A DNA stretch of 31,608 nt from Bianquea renquensis (GCF_014384895.1 NZ_JACRSQ010000035.1:1-31608); one strand, 5' to 3'; positions 25,653 through 31,608 are shown, counted from the stretch's first letter. Notes: generated by a model not told the origin, from the sequence alone. A program made the numbers and translations.

Positions 25653-26104
25653 TGGGCTCCCCCGTCAGTATATTCCATGGTCAGATGGGTCGGCTTGAAG
25701 CCAAATCGTTTGTACACCGACCGCATAGGGAGGTTGCCGACGAAGACCTTCCCGACGATTCGCTTCGCTCCAACGCCCTTAGCAAATCCCATACCGGCCT
25801 CCATCAGCTTCCCCGTGAAATCCTCTTCCCTCTCATGGGGTTTCATATAAAAGCTCTTAAAATTGATATAGTGTTCATTGGAAACGGAATTGATCTGGTC
25901 CGTCATCCACAGCCACCCGTAAATCTCACCGTCTGCCTCCAAGACCAGCATCCCCTCTCTCTCCCTCTGCATGGCCTTGCGAATTTTTTTCTGATGGAAC
26001 AACACATCCACCACCGCGCTGTCCCCGAAGGAGATGACCGCAATCTCTCTTTCAAATTCCGCCAGAACGGGGACATCTGTCTCCTCGATATTTCGTATCG
26101 TCAT
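25649..26104 (-). CDS. GNAT-family N-acyltransferase
   Basis: The 151-residue protein follows the GNAT fold order: MTIRNIEETDVPVLAEFE (strand 1/helix 1), a central LVLEADGEIYGWLWMTD strand pair, and the C-terminal AKRIVGKVFVGNLPMRSVYK-RFGFKPTHLTMEY block. The usual acetyl-CoA pyrophosphate loop (R/Q-x-x-G-x-G/A) is not clear: the matching place reads PHEREEDFTGKLM. That may mean weak CoA binding or a different donor. The ATG at 26104 overlaps the TGA of the BpsA-SpeD gene (ATGA), and its own TGA overlaps the next ATG, so it is made in step with its neighbours. From context a polyamine or the acyl carrier protein could be a partner; the substrate is unknown. Confidence 0.85.
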   Translation of the reverse strand: MTIRNIEETDVPVLAEFEREIAVISFGDSAVVDVLFHQKKIRKAMQREREGMLVLEADGEIYGWLWMTDQINSVSNEHYINFKSFYMKPHEREEDFTGKLMEAGMGFAKGVGAKRIVGKVFVGNLPMRSVYKRFGFKPTHLTMEYTDGGAQ

Positions 26105-27702
26105 AGTTCCTCCTCCTCTTCTCCGGGTAGGTTCCGCATGGAGGAATCGACACCTCCCAGCCGAACGACTCCCCGCGCTACATCCGCTGTCTCCATGCTG
26201 GCGCATTCCAGCTTTTCTTTTAAATAGTTCATGGCGCTCCAGATATCGAGCGAATCACCGCAGGTAAACAAATCAACCGCTGCATACTCATATTCCGGCC
26301 ATGTGTGAATGGTGAGATGGGACTCCTTCACGATGATTGCGCCGCTGACCCCCCATGGACGAAACTGATGAAATTCCTCCGAGACAATGGATGCATTCGC
26401 CCTCTTGGCGGCTTCGTGCATAAAGGTTCGTATCTGCTCCACATCCCGAAGTACAGTGCTGCTGCACCCTAAGAAATCGGCTAAAATGTGTTCGCCTAGC
26501 GACTTTCTTTTTTTCAAGTGCGGCGCGGCGGCTTCCGCTGTCTTTCTCACTTTATCGAAGATTACGCCTCCGCAGACAGGGCAGCCCCTTTCTTTTAATT
26601 GTTCGATGGTCTGGTAGGGCTTATCCTTTCCCGTGTGGAGGATCTCCTTGCAGGCCCGGCAGCAATACGTTGAATCCGGATCTCGATACTCCGCTGTATA
26701 AATCTTCTCCTGGTACACCGCTGTGGCTGGAATGACCGCCCTCACGTGATCCGTGCTCTCGAGAACCATCATCTGGCTTATATTGCCCAGCAGAGAAGCC
26801 CCTTCATATTCATTAAAGGCCTTGAATTGCTCCAATAGAATTAATCCATGGGCCAATATCGCCTCCTGAACACGAAACACGTCTTCCACGGGTTTTTGCC
26901 CGAAGGATAAAAACACCTTGAGTCCCCGCTCTTTTTTCAAACCGCCGATGCCTCTCGATAGAAATAGGGACATTCCCTCCACGGTATAGGGAGGGTCCGT
27001 AAAAAAGCAGTCGAACATCCCCACATAGCCTAGAGGCAGTGGCTCCCGAAGATCTAACGCGACGCACTCGATAGGCAAGTTGTGCTTTTTCGCGATCTCT
27101 TGGATATAGGAGATATAGCGGGCATCCTTCTCGAACACACAGATCTTGGTTCGATTTCTCTCTATGTCCCTATATAGCCGCTTCAACAAAAATCCAATGG
27201 CAACGGAAACCAAATCGTCATCGCCAACGCACAGCACGGATTTGCCCAGGAGCGACTGCTGCTTCAAGCAGAGCACCGCTCGCTTGATAGCCGTCAGAGG
27301 GGTTCCCTTAGCCTGATCAAGCGTGACATCCACCTGGGGACGCCGTTCATAGATCGCCGCCATCTGCCCAGCCAGCTCCTCCACAAAGCGCTCTTCCCAT
27401 TCCCGATCCTCTATTAGATTTTGGTACAGGTCCAGATCAAGGCCGCCGAACCCAAGCGCCTCCTCGATATACCGCCTGCCCAACTCCGTAATCTCGATTC
27501 CGTTCTTTTGTTCCAGAACTCCCAGCTTGATAAACTCTTTTTTCATGGCCGTCACCACAGGAATGGGGAGAAAGCTCTGTCTCGCTACCTCTTTCGTCGA
27601 CATTGGATGCTTCTGATACAAAAGCGCTAGAACTGTCTCGATTGCCCGCTTGCCCTCCTTCAAGGCGATCCGGTCTTTCACAATCTCAATATATGCGTCC
27701 AT
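26101..27702 (-). CDS. bpsA-speD: Fusion: branched-chain polyamine synthase (BpsA-type) plus S-adenosylmethionine decarboxylase (SpeD)
   Basis: The 533-residue protein joins two enzymes. Residues 1 to about 345 resemble BpsA, the aminopropyltransferase that builds N4-branched polyamines in thermophiles: an N-terminal winged helix (about 15-82), the VGDDDLVS substrate motif (159-166) and FTDPPYT (234-240). Residues 348-377 hold two CxxC pairs (C348/C351, C374/C377), probably a zinc ribbon. Residues about 402-515 are a complete bacterial SpeD: autocleavage site Glu460-Ser461 in KESHLTIHTWPE, His466 and Cys481, at the same spacing as Ser63, His68 and Cys83 of the Thermotoga enzyme. The protein could thus both make decarboxylated AdoMet and use it. 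No speE is near. AGGAG lies 11 nt upstream; it leads the four-gene operon. Confidence 0.9.
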   Translation of the reverse strand: MDAYIEIVKDRIALKEGKRAIETVLALLYQKHPMSTKEVARQSFLPIPVVTAMKKEFIKLGVLEQKNGIEITELGRRYIEEALGFGGLDLDLYQNLIEDREWEERFVEELAGQMAAIYERRPQVDVTLDQAKGTPLTAIKRAVLCLKQQSLLGKSVLCVGDDDLVSVAIGFLLKRLYRDIERNRTKICVFEKDARYISYIQEIAKKHNLPIECVALDLREPLPLGYVGMFDCFFTDPPYTVEGMSLFLSRGIGGLKKERGLKVFLSFGQKPVEDVFRVQEAILAHGLILLEQFKAFNEYEGASLLGNISQMMVLESTDHVRAVIPATAVYQEKIYTAEYRDPDSTYCCRACKEILHTGKDKPYQTIEQLKERGCPVCGGVIFDKVRKTAEAAAPHLKKRKSLGEHILADFLGCSSTVLRDVEQIRTFMHEAAKRANASIVSEEFHQFRPWGVSGAIIVKESHLTIHTWPEYEYAAVDLFTCGDSLDIWSAMNYLKEKLECASMETADVARGVVRLGGVDSSMRNLPGEEEEEL

Positions 27703-27738
27703 TCTGTCTTAACTCCTATTGACTTTTTATTTGCAGAC

Positions 27739-27782
27739 TTTGTTCTTTGAACAAACAGCGAAGCCATATCGTCTGTATTATA
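27739..27782 (-). promoter_or_regulatory. Candidate -10 and leader palindrome of the polyamine operon
   Basis: On the minus strand TATAAT (27777-27782) is a perfect -10 about 75 nt before the start; no good -35 is seen at normal spacing. Between it and the gene lies a perfect inverted repeat with 7-bp arms, TTTGTTC-TTT-GAACAAA (plus strand, 27739-27755). It would fall near +15 to +31 of the message, where it could be an operator or a small RNA hairpin. It is not a LexA box, whose half-sites face the other way. Confidence 0.45.
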
Positions 27783-27820
27783 TCGTGTTGTCATCTGGGT
27801 CTCCCTCAAGCCGGTACATA

Positions 27821-27847
27821 AAAGAACCTTCGGTTCTTCGAATCTAG
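27821..27847. repeat. Second copy of a short hairpin repeat
   Basis: A 7-bp stem AAGAACC-TTC-GGTTCTT (27822-27838) is followed by CGAATCTAG. It matches 23992-24017 at all but one position and, like that copy, lies downstream of a tRNA terminator on the minus strand. Confidence 0.65.
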
Positions 27848-27863
27848 GTCCGTTTCGATAGGA

Positions 27864-27895
27864 TAAAAAATCATGCGGCCCTGTGAGGACCGCAC
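27864..27895 (-). terminator. Intrinsic terminator of tRNA-Phe
   Basis: On the minus strand, TGCGGTCC and GGGCCGCA form an 8-bp stem with one G-U pair, closely followed by TGATTTTTTATCC. It lies about 35 nt after the tRNA-Phe 3' end. Confidence 0.8.
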
Positions 27896-27928
27896 GACGC
27901 TAAAATGGGACTCGGAATCCCTGCGCAA

Positions 27929-28001
<73 letters not shown>

Positions 28002-28015
28002 TTAACACGCCCTTT

Positions 28016-28044
28016 ATTATACCGTTTTCCTGACTACTTGGCAA
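28016..28044 (-). promoter_or_regulatory. Promoter of tRNA-Phe
   Basis: On the minus strand, -35 TTGCCA (28039-28044), 17-bp spacer, -10 TATAAT (28016-28021). The rest of the spacer between tRNA-Phe and the tRNA-Leu terminator (28045-28185) shows no gene. Confidence 0.85.
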
Positions 28045-28185
28045 GTTTATTTTTGGAAAATCACATCCAAAATTCATAGGAATCCATTCCATATTTTTCG
28101 TGAATATCACCGAATTCCAATCCCTTTTCCCCCATGGGCTTAATGCCCTCTATGCTTCGCCTCCCGGCGGACCTTTCTTTAAGTC

Positions 28186-28220
28186 AAAAAAAAAAGTTAA
28201 CGGCTCTGCAACCGTCAACT
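28186..28220 (-). terminator. Intrinsic terminator of tRNA-Leu
   Basis: On the minus strand AGTTGACGG and CCGTTAACT form a 9-bp stem with one mismatch, followed by a run of ten T. It begins 5 nt after the tRNA-Leu 3' end. Confidence 0.9.
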
Positions 28221-28224
28221 TCTC

Positions 28225-28309
28225 TGCCGCTAACCGGACTCGAACCGGTACGGGTTAAGAACCCGACAGATTTTAAGTCTGTTATGTCTGCCAATTCCAT
28301 CACAGCGGC
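28225..28309 (-). tRNA. tRNA-Leu (anticodon TAA)
   Basis: The 85-nt minus-strand sequence folds as a class II tRNA with a long variable arm: acceptor GCCGCTG, anticodon loop CTTAAAA with TAA, variable arm CGGGTTCTTAACCCGT, T arm CCGGTTCGAGTCCGG. The discriminator is A, and CCA is not encoded. Confidence 0.97.
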
Positions 28310-28357
28310 AATTTCAATCTCGCAAAGGGACAAGCGGCACCTTATGCGACGCAGATT

Positions 28358-28386
28358 ATAATACCATATCCAAGTTTTCTTGTCAA
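28358..28386 (-). promoter_or_regulatory. Promoter of tRNA-Leu
   Basis: On the minus strand a perfect -35 TTGACA (28381-28386), 17-bp spacer and -10 TATTAT (28358-28363) lie about 50 nt before the tRNA 5' end. Confidence 0.85.
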
Positions 28387-28449
28387 GAGTTCCACTGGAA
28401 ATAAAAGAATTTTCCCCTACCTCTCCGCTCTTTTCGCAACAGGGCTGTT

Positions 28450-29379
28450 TTAGGAAAACATAGGAGTGGACAAGTATCGGTCCCCTGTGTCAGGCAGCAA
28501 AACCACGATTATTTTGCCCGCATTCTCATCCTTTTGGGCCAGCTGAACGGCAGCCCAGAGCGCTGCCCCCGCAGATATCCCCACAAGAATTCCTTCCTGT
28601 TGGGCAATATCGCGTCCTGCCTGAAATGCATCCTCATCCTGAACCGGAATCACTTCATCATACATGTCTACATTCAAAATATCCGGTATAAACCCTGCAC
28701 CGATCCCTTGAATATTGTGCGCCCCCGCTGTTCCCTCTGACAACACCGGTGAGGTTGCCGGCTCGACGGCGACAACCTGAATGGCCGGATTCTGTGATTT
28801 GAGATATTCACCAGTTCCGGTTATGGTTCCCCCCGTGCCCACTCCCGCTACAAAAATATCCACCTTTCCATCGGTGTCCTGCCAGATTTCTGGCCCGGTG
28901 GTCGCCCTGTGGACAGCTGGATTCGCCGGATTGACAAACTGACCTGGGATGAAGGCCCCTTCAATCTGATTCGCTAGCTCCTGTGCCTTTTCGATTGCTC
29001 CCTTCATGCCCTTAGCCCCATCAGTCAAGACTAGTTCCGCACCATAGGCTTTGAGTAAATTTCTCCGCTCAACGCTCATCGTCTCAGGCATCGTCAGAAT
29101 GACACGATAGCCCTCCACCGCCGCCACCGCCGCTAAACCAATGCCTGTATTTCCGCTGGTGGGTTCGATGATCACAGATCCCTCGTGCAATACCCCCTTT
29201 GTCTTGGCATCCTCTAGCATTGCTTTGGCCACCCGATCCTTTACACTGCCCGCTGGATTGAGATATTCAAGTTTTGCTAGAATCTTAGCCTTTAACCCCA
29301 ACTGCGTCCCATAATGGGTTAATTCAATCAAAGGTGTGTTGCCAATTATTTCTTTGATACTGCTGTATATCCTTGCCAT
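28450..29379 (-). CDS. cysK: Cysteine synthase (O-acetylserine sulfhydrylase)
   Basis: CysK makes cysteine from O-acetylserine and sulfide with a pyridoxal phosphate cofactor. The 309-residue product has the PLP lysine in LNPAGSVKDRVAKAML (Lys about 45), the substrate loop PTSGNTGIGLAAVAA, the phosphate-binding GVGTGGTITGTGEYL, and the C-terminal VLLPDTGDRYLSTPMF. The ATG at 29379 with AAGGAGG upstream is clear; in-frame codons further upstream run into the regulator gene. It follows an Rrf2-type regulator gene by about 70 nt holding two small hairpins. In Bacillus and Staphylococcus, CysK binds the Rrf2-type repressor CymR and tunes it, so this adjacency suggests a regulator-corepressor pair. 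Confidence 0.97.
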   Translation of the reverse strand: MARIYSSIKEIIGNTPLIELTHYGTQLGLKAKILAKLEYLNPAGSVKDRVAKAMLEDAKTKGVLHEGSVIIEPTSGNTGIGLAAVAAVEGYRVILTMPETMSVERRNLLKAYGAELVLTDGAKGMKGAIEKAQELANQIEGAFIPGQFVNPANPAVHRATTGPEIWQDTDGKVDIFVAGVGTGGTITGTGEYLKSQNPAIQVVAVEPATSPVLSEGTAGAHNIQGIGAGFIPDILNVDMYDEVIPVQDEDAFQAGRDIAQQEGILVGISAGAALWAAVQLAQKDENAGKIIVVLLPDTGDRYLSTPMFS

Positions 29380-29402
29380 TCCAATTCCTCCTTCAATAGC
29401 AT

Positions 29403-29451
29403 AAGAATCTTTGGTTCTTCGGAATGTTAAAAGAGCGCAATTTGCGCTCTT
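29403..29451 (-). terminator. Two hairpins between the Rrf2 gene and cysK; terminator or attenuator
   Basis: A perfect 9-bp stem (AAGAGCGCA / TGCGCTCTT, 29431-29451, 3-nt loop) begins at the regulator's stop codon and on the minus strand runs into TTTTAAC. A weaker hairpin at 29403-29419 is the third copy of the local repeat seen at 23990 and 27822. Together they could reduce read-through into cysK. Confidence 0.5.
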
Positions 29452-29891
29452 CACATACCATCTTTCGCTTCGTCCACTTTTGATCTCTGAATCACAGCCA
29501 AATCTTCCAGGGTCATTCCGTCCACCACTCCGCTGATCGCCTGGTTCAGGCGGCTCCAAAGTACAACGGTGGCGCACTCTGCACTGCGTGGACACGAATT
29601 TGTGTCATCCTCCAGGCAGGGGACAGGCGCCAAGCTTCCCTCAATCAGTCGCAATATCTCCCCCGCCGTGTAGTCCTTCGGCGGCCTTGCCAGCCTGTAT
29701 CCTCCCTGGGGCCCGCGCACACTCTTAACAAACCCGGCCCTGGCCAAGATCACGACAATCTGCTCCAGGTACTTTACGGACACATTCTGTCTTGCGGATA
29801 TGTCCCGCAGCGAAATGCAGGTCCCGTTGCCGTACAATGCCAGATCCAGCATCAATCGCAGTGCGTATCTCCCTTTCGTCGATATCCTCAC
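29451..29891 (-). CDS. Rrf2-family transcriptional regulator (CymR/IscR-like)
   Basis: The 146-residue product has the Rrf2 N-terminus MRISTKGRYALRLMLDLA and a winged helix with recognition helix region ISARQNVSVKYLEQIVVILA, then VRGPQGGYRLARPPKDYTAGE. A C-terminal segment holds three cysteines (C103, C111, C117 by count, in PCLEDDTNSC and CPRSAEC) similar to, but not spaced like, the iron-sulfur ligands of IscR, so an iron-sulfur cluster is possible. The start is GTG at 29891; an in-frame TGA lies just two codons before it, so no earlier start exists. The gene precedes cysK, and its promoter carries a perfect inverted repeat, which points to a cysteine-metabolism repressor that controls itself. 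Confidence 0.93.
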   Translation of the reverse strand: MRISTKGRYALRLMLDLALYGNGTCISLRDISARQNVSVKYLEQIVVILARAGFVKSVRGPQGGYRLARPPKDYTAGEILRLIEGSLAPVPCLEDDTNSCPRSAECATVVLWSRLNQAISGVVDGMTLEDLAVIQRSKVDEAKDGM

Positions 29892-29908
29892 GTCTCATCC
29901 CATCCTTT

Positions 29909-29949
29909 CCTACTATTCCCATTATATAATAGGAATAGTAGGAAATCAA
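29909..29949 (-). promoter_or_regulatory. Promoter and operator of the Rrf2-family gene
   Basis: On the minus strand, -35 TTGATT (29944-29949), 17-bp spacer and perfect -10 TATAAT (29921-29926). Over it lies a perfect inverted repeat with 11-bp arms: CCTACTATTCC (29909-29919) and GGAATAGTAGG (29932-29942). The arms flank the -10, as expected of an autorepression operator. Confidence 0.8.
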
Positions 29950-29962
29950 CTGGCAATTCTGT

Positions 29963-30301
29963 TTATGCAAAGTCTACACACAGATCGCCTTCATCATCGT
30001 AATAGACCATAACCTCTGAAACCTGTGCAATATCGATGGCTTCCCAAATGCTTTCCCCGCCATACTCGTCCACGAGCTTCAGCTTCCAGTATCGCCAGCA
30101 TTGCTGCGCATCTAGCAGGATCTCGCGGTCATCGCCGTCTTCCAGCGCCTTCTCGTCTTCTAGATAATCAACGCCCCAGTCGCTATCCGTCATGGGAACC
30201 GCGTAGATTTCAGCGATGGACATCCCCATCCGATTGAGCAGAGTAAATTCCATGCTGCACTCAGGTGCATCCTGCAAGATTTCGTCCATTGGATCTTTCA
30301 A
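29963..30301 (-). CDS. Small acidic protein of unknown function
   Basis: The 112-residue product is strongly acidic and rich in Asp, Glu, Trp and Tyr (for example DSDWGVDYLEDEKALEDGDD and VMVYYDDEGDLCVDFA). It has no signal peptide, membrane helix or motif that I recognise. The start is probably TTG at 30301 because AAAGGGGG lies 8 nt upstream; an ATG at 30289 is too far from that site. It ends 72 nt before the Rrf2 gene start and has its own promoter candidate, so it is probably a separate unit. It is a real gene on ribosome binding site, length and composition, but no function is proposed. Confidence 0.75.
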   Translation of the reverse strand: MKDPMDEILQDAPECSMEFTLLNRMGMSIAEIYAVPMTDSDWGVDYLEDEKALEDGDDREILLDAQQCWRYWKLKLVDEYGGESIWEAIDIAQVSEVMVYYDDEGDLCVDFA

Positions 30302-30334
30302 CGCTGCTGCCCCCTTTCTTCAGGTTCTGTCTGT

Positions 30335-30363
30335 ATTCTATCACCCTGTGATAAGGAAAGCAA
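30335..30363 (-). promoter_or_regulatory. Candidate promoter of the small acidic protein gene
   Basis: On the minus strand, -35-like TTGCTT (30358-30363), 17-bp spacer, -10 TAGAAT (30335-30340), about 35 nt before the start. The -35 match is weak. Confidence 0.4.
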
Positions 30364-30382
30364 TGAATTTTTATGGCGATTT

Positions 30383-30859
30383 CTATATTTCTATATTGTC
30401 TCTATATCTCTCATCCGCGGTTCCTTTAAAGTCTAGATACGTTGTATAGCTGCCGCCAGAATGAAAGCGCATAATCTGCCCCCGCAGCGCTGCCGGATAT
30501 AGCGGTTGTTCCAGCAATGTCTCAATATCAAGCCATTTCACCTCGATCAGTTCCCCGCAGTGTTGCTCCATCTGCCCCATATCGCCAATATACTCGCATA
30601 CAAATACGAACTCCACACATCGATACAGATCTCCACGGACGCTCTCATAGAGAAACACTAATTCTTCCGGAATCACGAACAGCCCCAATTCATCCACTAC
30701 CTCACGGCTCAGCGCATCCGGCAGTGATTCGTCTTCCCTTTGCCATCCTCCTGGCAAGACATAGTATGTCCTGTTGTCGGCCTCTTTCACCTTGACTGCC
30801 AGCAACCTACCATCTTCGATAATCAATGCTTTCGCTGAATTTCTAATCCCTTTCGCCAT
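30383..30859 (-). CDS. NUDIX hydrolase
   Basis: NUDIX enzymes cleave nucleoside diphosphates linked to another group. The 158-residue product has a near-perfect Nudix box: G-x5-E in GGWQREDE, then SLPDALS, then REVVDELGL, with Asp in place of the first Glu of the usual REUXEE. That is a conservative change that should still bind the metal. The rest fits a single-domain housekeeping or nucleotide-cleaning member; the substrate cannot be named. The ATG at 30859 has GGAGGG just upstream (spacing 4-5 nt) and is preferred over a TTG at 30877. A strong promoter with a palindrome lies about 95 nt upstream, so expression is probably regulated. Confidence 0.92.
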   Translation of the reverse strand: MAKGIRNSAKALIIEDGRLLAVKVKEADNRTYYVLPGGWQREDESLPDALSREVVDELGLFVIPEELVFLYESVRGDLYRCVEFVFVCEYIGDMGQMEQHCGELIEVKWLDIETLLEQPLYPAALRGQIMRFHSGGSYTTYLDFKGTADERYRDNIEI

Positions 30860-30949
30860 ATTCCCTCCAGCGCTCAACGCTTATCACTCGATCATACGAC
30901 TGCTAGATTTTCTCTTTCAATTCCTCGTATTGTATGCTGTGCAATTTTT

Positions 30950-30984
30950 CATAAAGTATAGCACTTTATGATGGAAACTGTCAA
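30950..30984 (-). promoter_or_regulatory. Strong promoter of the NUDIX gene with overlapping palindrome
   Basis: On the minus strand, a perfect -35 TTGACA (30979-30984), 18-bp spacer and -10 TATACT (30955-30960). A perfect inverted repeat, CATAAAGT-ATAGC-ACTTTATG (30950-30970), covers the -10 and half the spacer, a position suited to a repressor site. Confidence 0.7.
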
Positions 30985-31608
30985 GAAGAATTGGTATGAT
31001 TTTTGTATAAAATTGTGATATGAGAAAAAAGGAATAGCGAAAAAAGTCAAGATATGCCCTCTATATAGAGCATGTTCTGTGAATGTTTATAATAGATTAT
31101 TTATAAATCCGGCAAATCGAGTTAAAAATGAAGGGATTTTCTTTCATTTCTGGTCAAAGGATATGTCGTTTTGATCTGAGTATAGCGGATTTGGGATGAC
31201 GATTCCTTCTATTGTGGTCAAATGAATCGTCAAGCTGATGAAAATATAATATTATAAAATAGAATACGGTGTATATCATAAAGTGCTATACCTCATGATA
31301 CGTTTGCGCGTTCTACATGGGGAGACTTAAATTGATACAGCGTTCTCCTACTATGACGATTTAAGAAGATCAAAAAACCAGCTAAATCCTCCTGACTGTC
31401 TCTATCCTTTCTTCCATTTGTATAAACAACAGGCATGTGTGCTTGCAGAATACTTACATCTCAACTTTAACTTTTTTGAAGATACAGTTGACTCCTCCTA
31501 ATATATAAGTGTAGGGTTTCAGTACCCAACAGCCAGTTGGGACTTAATCCTCTCATTGTTTAAGCTGTATAATGATTAGGCATCGGTCTGACGCCAACTC
31601 CCAGGACC
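30985..31608. other. Long AT-rich region without a recognised gene
   Basis: No convincing open reading frame with a ribosome binding site was found on either strand. Contents seen: the palindrome copy at 31275-31297; a weak GGAGA/TCTCC inverted repeat at 31321-31348; and two overlapping, mutually exclusive short stems near 31514-31541 (GGGT/ACCC and CCCAAC/GTTGGG). TATAAT lies near 31568. It may be the upstream region of a gene beyond the window edge. Confidence 0.4.
31275..31297. repeat. Second, inverted copy of the NUDIX-promoter palindrome
   Basis: The 23 nt here match the reverse complement of 30950-30972 at 21 positions. On the plus strand it contains a TATACC -10-like hexamer, but no -35 is seen. 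The two copies bracket about 300 bp of AT-rich DNA. Confidence 0.6.

Noticed and set aside
25649..26206. GNAT with a 34-residue N-terminal extension
   Set aside because: The extension is read inside the BpsA-SpeD gene, while the ATG at 26104 overlaps its stop as ATGA and begins at the GNAT fold.
27739..27755. LexA/SOS box
   Set aside because: The half-sites are GTTC...GAAC, the reverse of the GAAC...GTTC order of the Gram-positive SOS box.
28450..29595. cysK as a 381-residue protein with an N-terminal extension
   Set aside because: The extra 72 residues overlap the Rrf2 gene in another frame and do not resemble CysK; a strong ribosome binding site marks the ATG at 29379.
30950..31297. Complete insertion sequence
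   Set aside because: No transposase frame lies between the inverted copies and no target duplication is evident; at most a non-autonomous element.

Overview
The window looks like a chromosomal segment of a Gram-positive, anaerobic member of the Clostridia (Bacillota). The evidence is CodY, the dprA-topA-codY-sigma-rpsB-tsf gene order typical of Bacilli and Clostridia, a V/A-type ATPase operon, an MEP-pathway isoprenoid gene (ispF), strong AGGAGG-type ribosome binding sites, and consensus sigma-A promoters. No phage, IS transposase or CRISPR array is visible. The species cannot be named from this sequence.

Layout. Positions 1-8.75 kb hold a core informational block. On the minus strand are dprA, topA, codY, a FliA/WhiG-type sigma factor, rpsB and tsf; the ComM-like ATPase gene yifB is divergent on the plus strand. 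Positions 8.9-18.0 kb hold one long minus-strand operon: ispF followed by nine V/A-ATPase subunit genes in the order H/G, C, I, K, F, E, A, B, D, many of them overlapping. Positions 18.3-21.8 kb encode a two-subunit ABC exporter on the minus strand. Positions 22.1-23.95 kb hold a plus-strand pair, an AraC-type regulator and asnA. Next come tRNA-Gly and tRNA-Arg (minus), then a tightly coupled four-gene minus-strand operon (24.4-27.7 kb), tRNA-Phe and tRNA-Leu (minus), a cysK/Rrf2-regulator pair, a small acidic hypothetical gene, a NUDIX hydrolase gene, and about 730 bp with no recognisable gene at the right edge.

The part most worth attention is the operon at 24372-27702. Its first gene fuses a branched-chain polyamine synthase (BpsA-type aminopropyltransferase) to a complete bacterial S-adenosylmethionine decarboxylase (SpeD), with a four-cysteine putative zinc ribbon in the linker. 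It is followed, through two ATGA overlaps and a 6-nt gap, by a GNAT acyltransferase, an FkbH-type HAD-IIIC/GNAT protein, and a stand-alone acyl carrier protein. One protein can thus make decarboxylated AdoMet and use it, and the neighbours look like machinery for making a carrier-bound acyl group and transferring it. A plausible but unproven reading is a small pathway that makes an acylated (perhaps glyceryl-derived) branched polyamine.

Regulation visible in the DNA includes two CodY-box-like sequences over the dprA promoter, a perfect inverted repeat over the Rrf2 promoter, a palindrome over the NUDIX promoter with a second inverted copy 300 bp away, a palindrome in the leader of the polyamine operon, and several intrinsic terminators. 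Three copies of a short hairpin repeat lie between 24.0 and 29.4 kb.
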